A stretch of DNA of 64,000 bases, from assembly GCF_027942865.1 (NCBI RefSeq), contig NC_134508.1:39057466-39121465 (forward strand), written 5' to 3'. The DNA comes from Odontesthes bonariensis (Eukaryota > Chordata > Actinopteri > Atheriniformes > Atherinopsidae). Positions 21,619 through 33,940 of this stretch are shown here, piece after piece (the first letter of the stretch is position 1; each line of letters opens with the position of its first letter). Below the pieces are notes generated by a model, which worked only from the letters and a program-made list of their open reading frames with translations, was not told the origin of the DNA and made no database searches. Both the position numbers and the translations under genes were made by a program.

Positions 21619-22348
21619 AGCCGCTTTCGGACTGTAGGAACCTTTGGCAGTTCTAATAACCTTTTAATCCGCGGGGCCGTTTTCTCCCGTGTTCGGACAT
21701 ACAGGAACTCGGGGCTATCTCCCTTAGTTCCTATAACTATTTAGCTCCTTCTCCGAGGTCGGGTCTTTTCATAGTTCTTATAGAACGAACCTAACGGAGG
21801 TGTGTGGTGGTTGGTAGCTACGCCCCATGTCATGCTATCACGGCTGAAATGTTTACTCATACAACACAGACAGAACAGGCGCGTGTTTAATAAGTTAAAC
21901 TTACACTGGTCTCATTTGTCTGCAGGGCTCTGCTCTGCTCTCCTTTCTTCCTTCATGAAATGAAAAAGTATCTCCTGACTCTCTCTGTGAGCTTTTCCAG
22001 CCTCGATATTAGACGCCTGATGTGATTGTCCATGATTAATATCACCATCATGCAGACCATAAACACAGTGGCCTCCCCGCTCTCCATATTAGCTTCTTGG
22101 TGGTGTTTTTTCTACTCTCCTTACTTTTACCGTTTTGTTTTGTGTTTGAATGTAGCGCTAAACGGCTAACGGCTAACATGTCACTGAAGCAGACGGCTGC
22201 GCGCGGCGCATCAGTCCCTATCAGGTCCCGACTCATGTGCGAATGCAGACTGAAACAGTTCCGCAGGGGAAGGATAGTTATCAGAACGAAATTCGAGGAG
22301 GGTAGTTCTGATAACTACTTTCTTAGAACGGTCTGTCCGAAAGCGGCT
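21619..22348. mobile_element. Harbinger-like MITE with AGCCGCTTTCGGAC ends
   Basis: The terminal inverted repeats AGCCGCTTTCGGAC (21619) and GTCCGAAAGCGGCT (to 22348) are perfect. They are flanked by AATAAT on each side (21613-21618, 22349-22354). Near the right end is a hairpin AGTTATCAGAAC ... GTTCTGATAACT. Its right half matches 13069-13440 in reverse. No intact ORF is present. Confidence 0.85.
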
Positions 22349-23157
22349 AATAATGTTTGTATATGAATACTTTTTAGTACCAGGGTATTAGTACTTTAGA
22401 ATGAGGTAAATAGTATACCCTTTATTTTCTTACATTTAAACTTTATAGACTTGTTATAGTAGTCCCAAAAAATAACATTTTGAACATGTAAATTATCATA
22501 AAAGGGCTCTTTAATTCATTATTATTGTTAGCCACCTAGAAATAAAGCTTACACTTGAATAACCTATATGATTTAAAATCCATTGTTGAGGCAGACAGAG
22601 TTAAAGTTACAAAAAATGTGCTATTGTCCAAGTACTAAAGAATATGACAGAAAAATAAATATTTCCATAAATTATTAATAATTATAATAATAATAAACCA
22701 ATGTTCCAAAAAAGCAGATAAGAGTTGGAAATGAGTCAGTTATGCATCCTGCCCTTATTCAAATCTAACAGCAGGTTATAGAAGAAATTGAAAAGGACTT
22801 AAATAAACACTTGTTTTGTCCTGCAAATTCTCAGTTTTTTTCTAGTGCTGCGCACCATTAGATTACAAGTAAAACATGTCTTTAAATTAATGCTTATTTT
22901 ACTTATACCAGTAGATTTTTTAACAAGTTCATCAGATATTTTCAGTTGTTTACATGTTGACAGTTGCTGCGAATCGGTTTTTAGCTGAATGCAGTTTGCT
23001 TTAGACGCAAGGTGTTGCAATGTCTGCCTTTTTTGCTCTTTACAGAAACAGCTTGAAAGAAACTATCTTAATGTAGTAATTGTAGAAGTATCAATTGAAA
23101 TATATTCTTTCATATTTTTGAATGACTTTCCTCTCCTCCACTATTTTTATCCAACAG

Positions 23158-23949
23158 ATCTTTACTTCGAACCCCCGTTACATTCTGTTCATCCACCTGG
23201 TGATAAATGACACCATCCAGCTGGCCCTATCAACTCTTCTCTTTGTCATCAGATACGCACAACACACTTTCCCTGTGTCGTTCTGCCTGATCATCCTAAT
23301 CATTACTATCATTGCCACCCTCAACACACCACTAAATTTGGCTGGCATGGCAATCGAGTGCTACATCGCCATCTGCATACCCCTCCGTCATGGGCAGATC
23401 TGTACAGTCAAGAAAACCTACATTCTGATTAGTCTGATTTGGGTTGCAAGTGGATTCTCTATTCTACCAGACCTGTTCCTTCTTCTGGCTACAGAACCTC
23501 TGCAGTACTTCCACTCCAGAGTGCCATGTTCCAGAGAGTTTGTGTTCAGAAACGAATACAGCCGAAATAAGCGGGATATCTCCTATTATGTTTTTCTTGT
23601 CATTGACTGGCTCACACTCCTTTACACATATTTTAGAATTCTCTTTGCTGCCAAAGAAGCAAATCCAGACAACAAAAAAGCCCGAAACACTATTCTTCTT
23701 CATGGTTTTCAGCTGCTGTTATGTATGCTTAATTATGTGCGACCCATATTAGAACCAACTCTGCTCTACATTTGGCCAAATAGCTATGTGGGCATACGCT
23801 TTGTTTCCTATGTCATCATCCAGATCCTGCCCAGGTTTGTTAGTCCCATCGTCTATGGACTGCGTGACCAAACTTTCAGGAAACATGTGAGAGCCTACCT
23901 GCTTTGTAAAGATGGAAGAAGCAGCCATCTGAAAGATGTTGACACCTGA
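23158..23949 (+). pseudogene. Odorant receptor (OR131-2-like), 5'-truncated
   Basis: One long exon after a TCCAACAG acceptor encodes TM2 to the C-terminus: NPRYILFIHLVINDTIQL (TM2), LNLAGMAIECYIAIC (end of TM3), TM4-TM6, and ILPRFVSPIVYGLRDQTFRK (TM7). The exon start aligns exactly with the last exon of the receptor at 31631. The ERY motif reads ECY, losing the arginine that couples to G protein. No TM1 exon or start exon was found in 22349-23157, where a MITE sits nearby. The frame from TM2 on is uninterrupted (263 codons), so decay is recent, or an upstream exon lies beyond the MITE. Closest neighbours are the receptors at 27.6-39 kb. Confidence 0.8.
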
Positions 23950-24247
23950 ATCATCAGGAAAACTCCGAAACTGCAGTTTCTATTTAAGAACACATTCTGG
24001 AAACCCAAATATAAATATGACATCTTCAAACTACACCAATAGTTTAAGCACAAATAAATAAAGCCAATAACAAAACATGAAAAGATGCAAAAGGTTTTGG
24101 TGGACTGGGTGTTGAGTGACTTCTTCTAGTTAGAGATTCCAGGTCTTATCTGACTTTCTCCACTTCATTAGGAATAAAATGGTTCGGCAGCCAATAGCAT
24201 GTTCTTATAACATCTTTTTCTGACAGTACGAATAAATTCATACAAAC

Positions 24248-25449
24248 CAGGGCCGGTTCTAAGCAGGCATATATGAGGGGGCAGTCAGAAATGTGAAGGG
24301 GGCATCATGCGTAAACATGAGGCTCCAGCACTTTTTTTTTCTGTGCTTATAGTAACAGTGTTTTCTTCATGGAATTAGGTTGTTAGCTATGTGTCCAACC
24401 CCAACCTGGAGAAGTGGATTGCACTTTGTCAGGTCTCTACCTAAAATAAAAAATAAAATATCTTTCATCCAGATTTTAACAACCAACAATATAACCTTTA
24501 TCTTAACTGGATGGCCTTATTCTCAAATAAATTCGAGAATCCTAGAATAACCCTTTACACACTATAGTCAGTATTGACAAAACTGAAGGGTAGTCTTATA
24601 AATAATAATAAAAAATCCCTTCTCAAACTAATTTATAAAACACAACAGAAAGAGAGAAAATTTTATATTTATTTTCTTTCTTTTTTTTTCGGCTTGTTTC
24701 TTAGCTACCCAGTATTGGCAGAGATGGTGCATTGCCATTTGAAGTCACTGGGTAGCTGAGCAGGCAGCTTTGGGGAAGCACTTGTTGGGGGAGGTGCAGT
24801 CATAGACATTATAATTATAAATTATATTATTATTTATATGTCTATGGGTACAGATGGTAAAGGTGTAGTTAAGCTAGCTGCTGTCTCTGATGTACTAGCA
24901 GCAGCATCATTGCTACTACTGTTAGTGCAGGCAGGAGCAGCACTACACTTCACTTAAAATCTCTGAAAAACCGAAGCATTAACTTTCTCTTTGTGAGCTG
25001 CTTAAAGCTGGAGTGGAAAATAAGTAAGCTGGCTTTGTTCATACGTCAGGGTGTGTCTGCAAAAAAACGAGAGCGGCCAGTGGAAGCAGCATACGTAATC
25101 AACCCACTGACTGAACACCTGCCCAAAAAAAAAAAAGAGAACACCAGTCCTTGTGGTCCCAACATCAGACCAGCCCACTGGGAATTGTCCCAGTCCTCCC
25201 GATTAGCCATTTCGGGCCTGGGAGTGTGTGTGCTGCGCAGCCTGTAAAGATACACAGTGGAGGGACAGAGAGATGAGAGGGAGCTGTATCTGGTCCCTTT
25301 TTCGGCAAATTTGTCTACAACTGCAGTTACTTTTGTCAACTTGTAATATATTGATTTTGGGGTTACATTAAAATGTGCTTTCTCAACTTCCAAAAATTTT
25401 GATTTGAGGGGGCAATGCCCCCTCTTGCTCCTGCGTAGAGCCGGCCTCG
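24248..25449. mobile_element. hAT-type MITE with GGGGGCA-rich ends
   Basis: Left end CAGGGCCGGTTCTA (24248) pairs with right end TAGAGCCGGCCTCG (to 25449). Both are followed inward by GAGGGGGCA-type motifs. The flanking sequences ATACAAAC (24240-24247) and ATACAAAT (25450-25457) form an 8-bp duplication with one mismatch. There is no transposase frame. Confidence 0.78.
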
Positions 25450-26334
25450 ATACAAATATAGAATCTCCTCCATCTTGCACTCTCTGTGCACGCCTGTGCC
25501 TCTTCAGCGCAGCAACACACAGCCATGTGGGTGCAAGCTAAAGATATTTCTTTGATGTCATTATAAGAAATGAGGGGGACTATAGATAAAAAATAGTGTT
25601 GTAAATTCTACATGATTGAACTGAAATATATGAAAATTATTACAAATTAAAGTGTGAAATGTGCACTTTAATCACGTCTGAATTTTTTTATTTAGAATTT
25701 CACACGGAGGAGCAGCATGTTTGTATCCATTTTTGTAGCAACAATGCAAGCATAACATTATTAGCTGTGACGTTATCGGGCATGCATTAAGCAAGTTGAT
25801 ACTAGAACGCCCTCTTATGGATGTCAAGACAACCTACTTCTACTTCTGGGTGAGACAGCTTTCTGTACAGCCTACAATCTGAAGCAAATACAAACAGTAT
25901 CTTTTTTTTCGAATGGAACATCCAAGTTTCTCCATGTTTTAACAGATTTTTTAACTTTGAAGAAAAAGTGAAAGTCTAAGTCTAGGTGTGCATTGGCGTA
26001 GATGGCATGTATGACTTCATATGGATTATGATTGTATTACAATGACTTGGATTCTAATTTAGACAAAAATGTGTGTGTTTTACTGGCCTGCCTGAAGTCC
26101 AGCTTGATCTCCTGTTGAAAATGTATGAAATATCATGGAGACCCACAGACTGCTGAGCAGCTGAACTCTTGTACTCAGCAAGAATGGACACAGATATCCT
26201 CTGAAAAGGATATCCTTCCTCTGTTCCCAAATGCAAAAACATGTGATTAAAATGAAGACTGATCGAACACAACATTAAATTTTACATTTGTGAATATTTT
26301 CCAAATACACTCAAGTTGGTTAGTGAACGCTTTG

Positions 26335-26715
26335 AAAAGATTTAAACGCATCCATTTTCTATACCCGCTGAATCCGTCACTCAGGTCACGGGGGGCTGGA
26401 GCCAATCCCAGTGGTCATCGGGCAAAAGGCAGGGTACACCCTGGACAGGCCACCAGTCCATCACAGGGCCACAGAGAGACAAACGAGACAAACAACCATA
26501 CACACTCACACTCACTCCTAAGGACAATTTTAGAGACACCAATTAACCTAACATGCATGTTTTTGGACAGTGGGAAGAAGCCAGAGTACCCAGAGAGAAC
26601 CCACACATACATGGGGAGAAAATGCAAACTCCACACAGAAAGGCCCCAGCTGGGAGTTGAACCTGGAACCTTCTTGCTGTGAGGTGATGGTGCTACCCAC
26701 CACACCACCATGCAG
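26335..26715 (+). repeat. Common fish interspersed repeat (LINE-3'-like), copy 1
   Basis: It starts CATCCATTTTCTATACCCGC and includes GCAGGGTACACCCTGGACAG, CCAATTAACCTAACATGCAT and GTTGAACCTGGAACCTTCTT, ending near CACCACACCACCATGCAGCC. The same text recurs at 41275-41605 and, in reverse, at 41091-41215 and 56840-57000. It has no credible coding capacity. Confidence 0.85.
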
Positions 26716-26943
26716 CCCAAGTTTTAAACCAATGATGAAATTCTGATTTAAGTTTACTTGCATTTTAGAAACTTTCCAACATTTCTTGAAATGGAGCTTG
26801 TAATATTGGCTAATCAAGAACATTTCATTATTTAATCCCTTGTAAGTTTGTATGGAAATTGTCAGAAAAGTTAGAAATCATTTATCATCATTTATGCCAG
26901 ACATATCTATGGGTAATAAGGAAAAAGTGGAAAAGAGCCTTCT

Positions 26944-27065
26944 TCATTATAAACAGAAGCCATCTTCCCCATCGTAATTATCCTCGTCATGTTTTCCCCA
27001 CAGTGATGAACAGTAGTCTTAAAGGCTCTGCAGCGCTCTGCTGTGTGCATCTGACCTGAAGTCAG
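26944..27065 (+). promoter_or_regulatory. Putative promoter and noncoding first exon of the second odorant receptor
   Basis: A TATA-like ATTATAAAC at about 26946 is followed by a short stretch ending GAAGTCAG with a strong donor GTATGTAAG (27066). The next acceptor upstream of the start codon is at 27558. The layout mirrors the better-defined one at 33092-33154. It is an inference from signals only. Confidence 0.4.
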
Positions 27066-27571
27066 GTATGTAAGCAGAGTGGAGAGGCAGGAAATCAACT
27101 ATTAAAATTACATTTAAATTCAGATATGATCAGTTTAATACTTTACAATGTCATGCTGTACTGTGAAGAATACTGCTTGCACTGCAAAGTGATAGCAAAG
27201 GACTCTTGGTGCATTTGTGTTTATGCAACATTGAAGCTGAAACTTTGTTTTAATACTATTTGTAGTTTTTCAGTTTAACGAGATTGTTTAAGATTTTGTT
27301 TACTGTACTGATAAAGTAGGGATAAATTAACACTTGAGCATATAGTTGACTGAGAATTTGATCATTTTCAGGAGTAAAGAATAAACAAATATTATTTTTA
27401 TTTATTAGTGAGGCCAAACTAAAGTCCAACCAATGTCAAACATTGTATATTTCAAAAGACTAATTATTGAATGTGTTCAGATAGATTTATTAAACTGATT
27501 ATGTTCATCAATATAAGAGCAATTCATCCACACCTTCATTGTTTGTTTGTATTTTCAGGTCTTGGTGAAGT

Positions 27572-30500
27572 ATGAGCTGGTCAGTGGGCCTCAGAAGCAA
27601 CATGACTTTTCCTTATCAGGTCAGCAATCAAACGCCATGAAATTAATCTTTATATCACTAAAAAAGTAATACTGTAACTCTTTTTTTATTCAATTGTTAT
27701 TTCATTCCTAATATAAACACAATGTATTTACCATTATTTGATTGTGAACTCCACTTATTAAGTCTGTAACAGGAATTTAACATGAGCCCTTTAAGCAAGA
27801 AAATTACTGAATGTGTCTGCATATCAAATTATATTTAACACTCAAAAGCAATAAAAAGACAGGTCTGTTAAAATAGACCACACATTCCTTTCCTCCACAG
27901 AAAATGCAACAAATTTACCTGTTAAACTGCATACATATGTTAAAAGTACTATGTTTATATACATATATAAAACCCCTTTGTATTTTCAGAAAGAATAGCA
28001 GCCCACAATATGTGTGTATATGAGCATGTTCTATGAATATTTACATTGATAATAGAACTAATTTATTATAATTGTTAGCAGTGTCTTAGCTTTGCTCTCA
28101 CATTGTGTATTTTCATGCAACTTAATCACTAATCATGCATCTCATTTCTATTTTAAAATCACCATAAGCTTAATTTATACCTCTTTTAACTGCCCTTGCG
28201 CTTGCATCTTGTGTTAAAGGATAAGACCGGTTTTTTGACATTGGGCCCTTGATTTCACATTATAACATGATGTTCTACTCACCCCTGCTTGTTGTTGGTC
28301 ATTTGGAGCTGTTCCGAAGATATTCGCGAGGCGTCTGGCTGCTCTCTTGAGATATTTGGCCATGAAACGGTTTCCTATGGGCAAGTTTATACAGGCACAA
28401 ACTATGCTGTTTATAATTTATTAATTACTGTACACTAGCACTGATAACGTGGAGGTGCGTCGCTTACTTAAAAAAATCCGGGTTACTAATTTTGAATTTT
28501 AGCCGAATGAATAAATAGGCAGCAGGTCTGTGGGCTGTCTGTGGTAGTAGCACGACGATGACGTCAGTAACACCCACTTTACGACAAAAATTCAAAATTA
28601 CAGTAACCCGGATTTTTTTAAGTAAGCGACGCACCTCCACGTTATCAGTGCTAGTGTAGAGTAATTAATAAATTATAAACAGCATAGTTTGTGCCTGTAT
28701 AAGCTTGCCCATAGGAAACCGTTTCATGGCCGAATATCTCAAGAGAGCAGCCAGACGCCTCTCGAATATCTTCGGAACAGCTCCAAATGACCAACAACAA
28801 GCAGGGGTGAGTAGAACATCATGTTATAATGTGAAATCAAGGGCCCAATGTCAAAAAAACGGTCTTATCCTTTAATGGCTCAAGACGTTTATGCTTCATT
28901 TTGCTTTGTCGACGGTTGCTTGTGCTGCGTGGCGATTCACCGCCAGGACAGTAGGTGGAGCAATGGGTTTTTTCAATGACGACCTTAGAGAAGCCTACTA
29001 CGATGAAAGGAAATTCACAATGCTGCCGTTGTGTTATTTAGTCAGTGCAGTTAGGTCATCTGATTCACAAGTGTAGACTGCCCACGTAAGATACTATAAT
29101 CAGATATTTTCTGAAGAGAGAACTCAAGATAATATGCTATAATCCTGTTGCTGGAGGAAGTGGCCGGGGACAGGGACGTCTGGGTTTTTCTGCTCAGGCT
29201 GCTGTCCCAGCGACCCGATCCCCAGACAAGCGGAAGATGATGGATGTATGGATGGACTGTTGCTGATCTTGAATGGGATTCTTCCCTCATCATGGTGTAT
29301 TCGTGGAGTGCTTCCTTTGTATTAGCAGACACTTACAAAAGTTACATCTTAGACAGATGTGCACAGGCACTACCAACATACACGCCGCAATAAACGCAGA
29401 CTAGCTCTACACTATTCCGATTACAATCATAATCCGAACAAATGAATCCATTTTCATGTGTAGATAACAATTCTTGTTCGGATCAAAACGCTATTCTTAT
29501 TCTAATCAGGTCAGTCCGTGTATTTCTGAAGCTAGGCTACGTCTCGAACTCAGGAGGAATTAGAGCACCATCATCACCTGTCTCTTCACGATCTAAAACG
29601 CAGATCACTATGGTAGATGAACAAGATCACGCTTGGAGAAATTTCACAAAGATGTGAAGTGGCAACATCGAACGTGTCATATTCAGTCTGTGAAAGGCAG
29701 AATATGAAACGCTTGGTGTTGGCTCTTCAACGCAAGCGAACACATAGCTACAACTACAACTAGCAAAAAGGACCTGGCTAAGTGCCGTAAACACAAACGA
29801 CTCTTCTCGCGCATCACGACACTTCAGAAGCGGGTCGCTCCTGCCGAAGTTACATATGGGATTTTCAGCATACAGACCCCTGTTGGGAGCGAGACAGGCT
29901 TCATTCGCTTACCATTGACTTGTTTAACCTTTGGTAAACTCCTGAAGGCTATCATTTTAGGTGAAAATGCTACCTAGTGCCCCTTTAAAATCCAGATCCT
30001 GACACTTGCTGAATAATTAACTTCCTGCTATTGTGCTACTTTGTTTTCACGATGTACAAACTTCACAGTATTTTCACTTTTCTTTTGTTTAAAATGGTCT
30101 AAAACTTTAGATATTTTAGTTTTTTCTTTGACTTTGCTCCTCTTTTTTTCTGTTAGTGCTAGTTTTTTAAGTTCAACAAGGTCATGTGTCAACAAATATA
30201 AGTTTGCAAGGAAAATATACTTTTGAAAAACAGATGTATTTGTATTATCTCACCTTTTGTGAAACATTTGTTTTAACCCAAATCATGATATTTTCCCGAC
30301 CTTTAATAAAAATGGCAAGACGGGAGATGAGAAAGAAACAGGGGGTTGTTGTCTGAAGGGAAAACGCTTAGTTTAAATCATCTCTGTAATCTCCTCATGC
30401 CAAATTATTTTTACTTGTCAAAAAACACTGTCCACTTCAAATACTGCCGCAGCTGATGCAGTTGCCAGTACTATTGCCAATACAGTACAGGGCAAAAGTA

Positions 30501-32443
30501 CCGGCGATTCATACTAAAGTATTGGTGAAATGAACGAGTTTTGTGCCTCATTTCGAGGCTGCATTGGCTTATACGCGGATATATATGCAGCTCTTGAATG
30601 ATCTAAATAGCGTCCAAAGGACTCACAAAAATGTTATCAATGAGTAAATGAACGTATATACAGCTAGAAATAAGGTCCAGGTTTTAAAAAAAAGGAACTT
30701 TCCCTTTAACACAGAAGTTTGAGACACATTGACATTATATCTGTCAGATGTTTGTAGAAAAGTAAAACCTTCCCCCTTATTTACTTTAGCAGCATGACTA
30801 ATTAAACAATGTGGGGGAACTAAGATAAGTAACCATGTGAATGTAATTTACCTTTTCTTTTGTCTACTTCTGTCAAGTTAAGAGATACTTACACCACAGC
30901 TTTTGTGAAGAACCTGATTGTGGTTCTGATCTGGCTCATCCTCACTTACACCAACAGCAGCTTGGCTGCCACCTTTTTCAAACATCAGGTATTTACAGAG
31001 CTTCTTAAAAAGCTAAAGATTTCCTTTTTCAATTTTTTTATATTTCTATTTTAATATCGTTCAAAACTGAAAATGTTTGCAACGTATTTGAGTGTTGATT
31101 AACAGCGTTAAGGCAATTTAAAGTGTTTAATGTGAGATTCGGTAAATGGACATTTTTAATACTTTACTGTCTGAATAAGCGTGCTTTAACATAATAATAT
31201 GTATTATTCAGTAGATACAGGAGTTAAATCATAAAAATACAGAGAAAAAAATCCAATACGATTAAAAACTTTCAAAATATTTGGATTTCGTGTTAATATT
31301 TTCATTGATGGACACAAAATTTTAAATATTGCAAAAAAGTACAGAAAATGTGGAGCATTTAAATCAGTAATCAGCATCGGTAAAATACTAACAATTAATT
31401 TATCACTAATTGTTTGATCAGTTCATCCAGACATTTGAATTTACCACGTTATCTGCACCTTTTTCAATTAAATAAGTCTGATTAAATGGAAAAAGGCAAT
31501 CACACAGCACATGTTGATAAGAAGGTGAGCTGAAAAGACTGTAAATGATTTATTTTTGGGGTGATCACTGATGCCATGCCAACTGTTTTCTTCATGCATC
31601 ACTGATAATTTCACTTCCCTCTTCCTCCAGATCTTCTACGAAGACCCTCGTTACATTCTCTTCATCCACATGGTGATTAATGACGCCATCCAGCTGACTG
31701 TCACCATCACACTTTTTGTCCTCAGCTACATCTTCTACAAGATAAACGTTGCTTTCTGCTGCTTCTTTATCCTGGTGGCAGTCTTCACCACCAGAAACAC
31801 ACCGGTCAACTTGGCCAGCATGGCCATTGAGCGCTACATTGCCATTTGTGAACCTTTACGGTACAATGAAATCTGCACCGTGAGGAGGACTTATATGGTC
31901 ATCGGGTTGATTTGGTTTATTTGTGTGGCTCCAGATATAACAGATCTGTTTGTGACGCTGACCACCGAGTCCCCAAGCTTCTTTCAAGAGTCCGTGTTCT
32001 GCTTGCGCCAGAATGTGTTCAAAGAACCGATCCTGGCATACAAAAGGCAAGCTTTTGATATAATCTATTTCTCCTGTGTCTTTCTTACTCTGGTCTTTAC
32101 TTACTTAAAGATCCTGTTTGCAGCCAGGGCCCTCTCAACAGAGAAGGCATCAGCTCAGAAAGCCAGGAACACCATCCTCCTCCATGGTGCCCAGCTGGCC
32201 ATGTGCATGCTCTCCTACATCTCACCCAGTGTGGAGATCGTTCTGCGCATTATCTTTCCAGGCCGAATTCTAGAGATCAGATATGCAAACTACCTGATCG
32301 TCTACATTCTGCCTCGGTTCCTGAGCCCAATCATCTATGGTGTCAGAGACAGAAAGTTCAGGAAATACCTAAGGATGTACCTTCTGAGCTACAGGTGCAG
32401 GGAAACAGTGAAGAAAGTGGTCCCTGTCAGGAAAGACAGCTAG
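27572..32443 (+). CDS. Odorant receptor (OR131-2-like), three coding exons, apparently intact
   Basis: Exons: 27559-27619 (ATG at 27572; MSWSVGLRSNMTFPYQ), 30878-30988 (LRDTYTTAFVKN, TM1) and 31631-32443 (TM2 to stop). Both introns are phase 0 with good sites (CAG/GTCAGC, TGTCAAG, CAG/GTATTT, CCTCCAG). Total 323 residues, normal for an odorant receptor. An N-glycosylation sequon NMT is at residue 10; ERY is at residues 120-122 (SMAIERYIAIC). TM7 carries LPRFLSPIIYGVRDRKFRK, and the tail is short and basic. The protein would act in the olfactory cilia membrane, coupling an odorant to a G protein. The ligand is unknown. The first coding intron holds a TTAA fold-back MITE and LINE debris. Confidence 0.85.
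28218..28871. mobile_element. Fold-back MITE with ~280-bp arms, TTAA target duplication
   Basis: The element begins AGGATAAGACCGGTTTTTTG and ends with the complement. The two arms, about 280 bp each, are near-perfect inverted repeats around a loop of about 100 bp containing GACGATGACGTCAGTAACACC. TTAA flanks both sides (28214-28217, 28872-28875). TTAA duplications are made by piggyBac and Kolobok transposases; a THAP/Kolobok-like transposase is present at 2-9 kb. A one-armed relative is at 36448-36836. It lies in an odorant receptor intron. Confidence 0.9.
28876..29990. mobile_element. Transposon debris, including a LINE tail and a TTAA-type end
   Basis: At about 29195-29260 the text CCAGCGACCCGATCCCCAGA, AGCGGAAGATGATGGATG resembles a common fish LINE 3' end. 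The stretch to 29989 ends GCTACCTAGTGCCCCTTTAA, which looks like the right terminus of a fish TTAA-type element (start TTAAAGGGGCACTA in reverse). The matching left end is not visible. No gene is recognised. Confidence 0.45.
29991..30877. other. Intron sequence of the second odorant receptor, nothing recognised
   Basis: AT-rich DNA with T-rich runs and no convincing ORF, repeat or regulatory motif. Confidence 0.5.
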
Positions 32444-33091
32444 TTTGAATTAAATTACAAGACTGTTGCAAAGTCCATTTGATTGTGAATGCAAATTAAA
32501 TAAATATCAATCTAATATAAAACAATGTGTACAGAAACTGCAGCCTGATAAGTTGCAAAAAGACTAATATTTTATGAATGTGACTTCAAGTAATATCAAA
32601 GCTATACCTTTTGTTTTAAGTAATTAATGCAAAAGCATCTTTTTTCACAAGGGAACAAAGAAAACACTAAACTCTGTGCTGCAGTCAGTGCACATACCTA
32701 TCTGAAGCTGCCACAGTAAGCAGAACAAACATCCAACACAGCTCATGCAGGACTCTGTCACTTAATGAATGTTTATGTCGGTTTAGTGTCATTAGGTCAG
32801 TTATGACCCTTTCAATGCAGAGTTGCTATAGTATAAAATGTTATCATCTCATTGACATTGACCAATAAATCATTTTCTGACTGCTATGAAGGATATCAAA
32901 ATTTACCCAATAAATCAACATCCTTTTGTGTTCTTGATAATCTCAGTTCAAATCTAACAAGTTAAAATTAAAATGTTCCATGTGCTCATTATAGTAAACC
33001 ATGACATGACTTGTGACATCACAACCCTCAACCTATCCTTAGAAACAGCCTGATCAATACATAATAAAGCATCCACGAAAACAATCTCAGC
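32444..33091. other. Intergenic spacer between odorant receptors
   Basis: An AATAAA-like TTAAATAAATATC lies at about 32495 and may be the poly(A) signal of the upstream receptor. No ORF or repeat is recognised in the remainder. Confidence 0.45.
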
Positions 33092-33154
33092 TTATTTATA
33101 AATGAGCCTGCAGGCTGGTGCTGGAGGCTGTTTAGTCTCTCAGTCACTCAGCAG
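33092..33154 (+). promoter_or_regulatory. Putative TATA box and noncoding first exon of the third odorant receptor
   Basis: TTATTTATAAAT at 33092-33103 is followed about 30 bases later by GCTGGTGCTGGAGGCTG and a short segment ending ACTCAGCAG with donor GTGAGA (33155). The coding exon acceptor (CTCTTAG, 33926) comes next. A short 5' noncoding exon upstream of the coding exons is common in vertebrate odorant receptor genes. Confidence 0.5.
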
Positions 33155-33940
33155 GTGAGACCTCTGTCATCATTTTACTGTCTGTAAATAAATCTTTTTT
33201 TATGTAAAAGCTTTTGAACACAGCTGTTATATTTAAAGTTATAAGGAATCGTTTCGTCCTTTTAGTTTTTTTTTTTCAGAAAGTGTGTTTTATTGTAAAC
33301 TATTTTTATATTATTCTTATCTGGGTTGCTTAGATGAAGATCTGGAATATGTGATTCTGCATGTAGAAACAGTGAAACAAGATAATCATTTGATGTAATA
33401 ACATGGTGCAATGTTTGTTTTGTCTGATGCATCTCTTATTTCTTTCAAAGACCATAGCATGAATGTAAACACATGTCTACAGTAAAACTATTGAGTTGTA
33501 TTACAGTACAGTACTATGGGACAACTAACATAGCGCTGAGTCCAAAATCAATTTCAAGTGTTTTTTTTTTTTTATGATTGAATTGACTGTTTGATAGACA
33601 TGAACAGATTAATTATAACATGTCAGTAAAGTTTGTTTGTCTGTTCTTTACTGACTGCATTAAAAAAACAAAGAAAAATAACTTCTGTACTTATTCATTA
33701 CAGCATCTGGCAAAGGATATCAATCCATACATATGTACAGTGAAAAGGTATTCTCTTAAAAATACTCTGTGTCCAAACTTTTCAAAAGATTTCTGATGCA
33801 ATGTCTTATCACACATTCAGAATAGGTGCATAATGATGCACCCATTAAATATTACTGTCATTGTAATTATTGTAATTCCATAACAATAACGACTACATAT
33901 CAGATTTAATCACTGTGTCCTCTTAGATAACGAGGAGGAG

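Noticed and set aside
23444-23752. Alternative plus-strand ORF of 102 codons within the first odorant receptor
   Set aside because: It overlaps the receptor frame and has no features of its own.
30860-30877. Frame extension before the TM1 exon of the second odorant receptor
   Set aside because: It lacks an ATG and lies in the polypyrimidine tract before the TGTCAAG acceptor; a start exon in phase exists at 27572.
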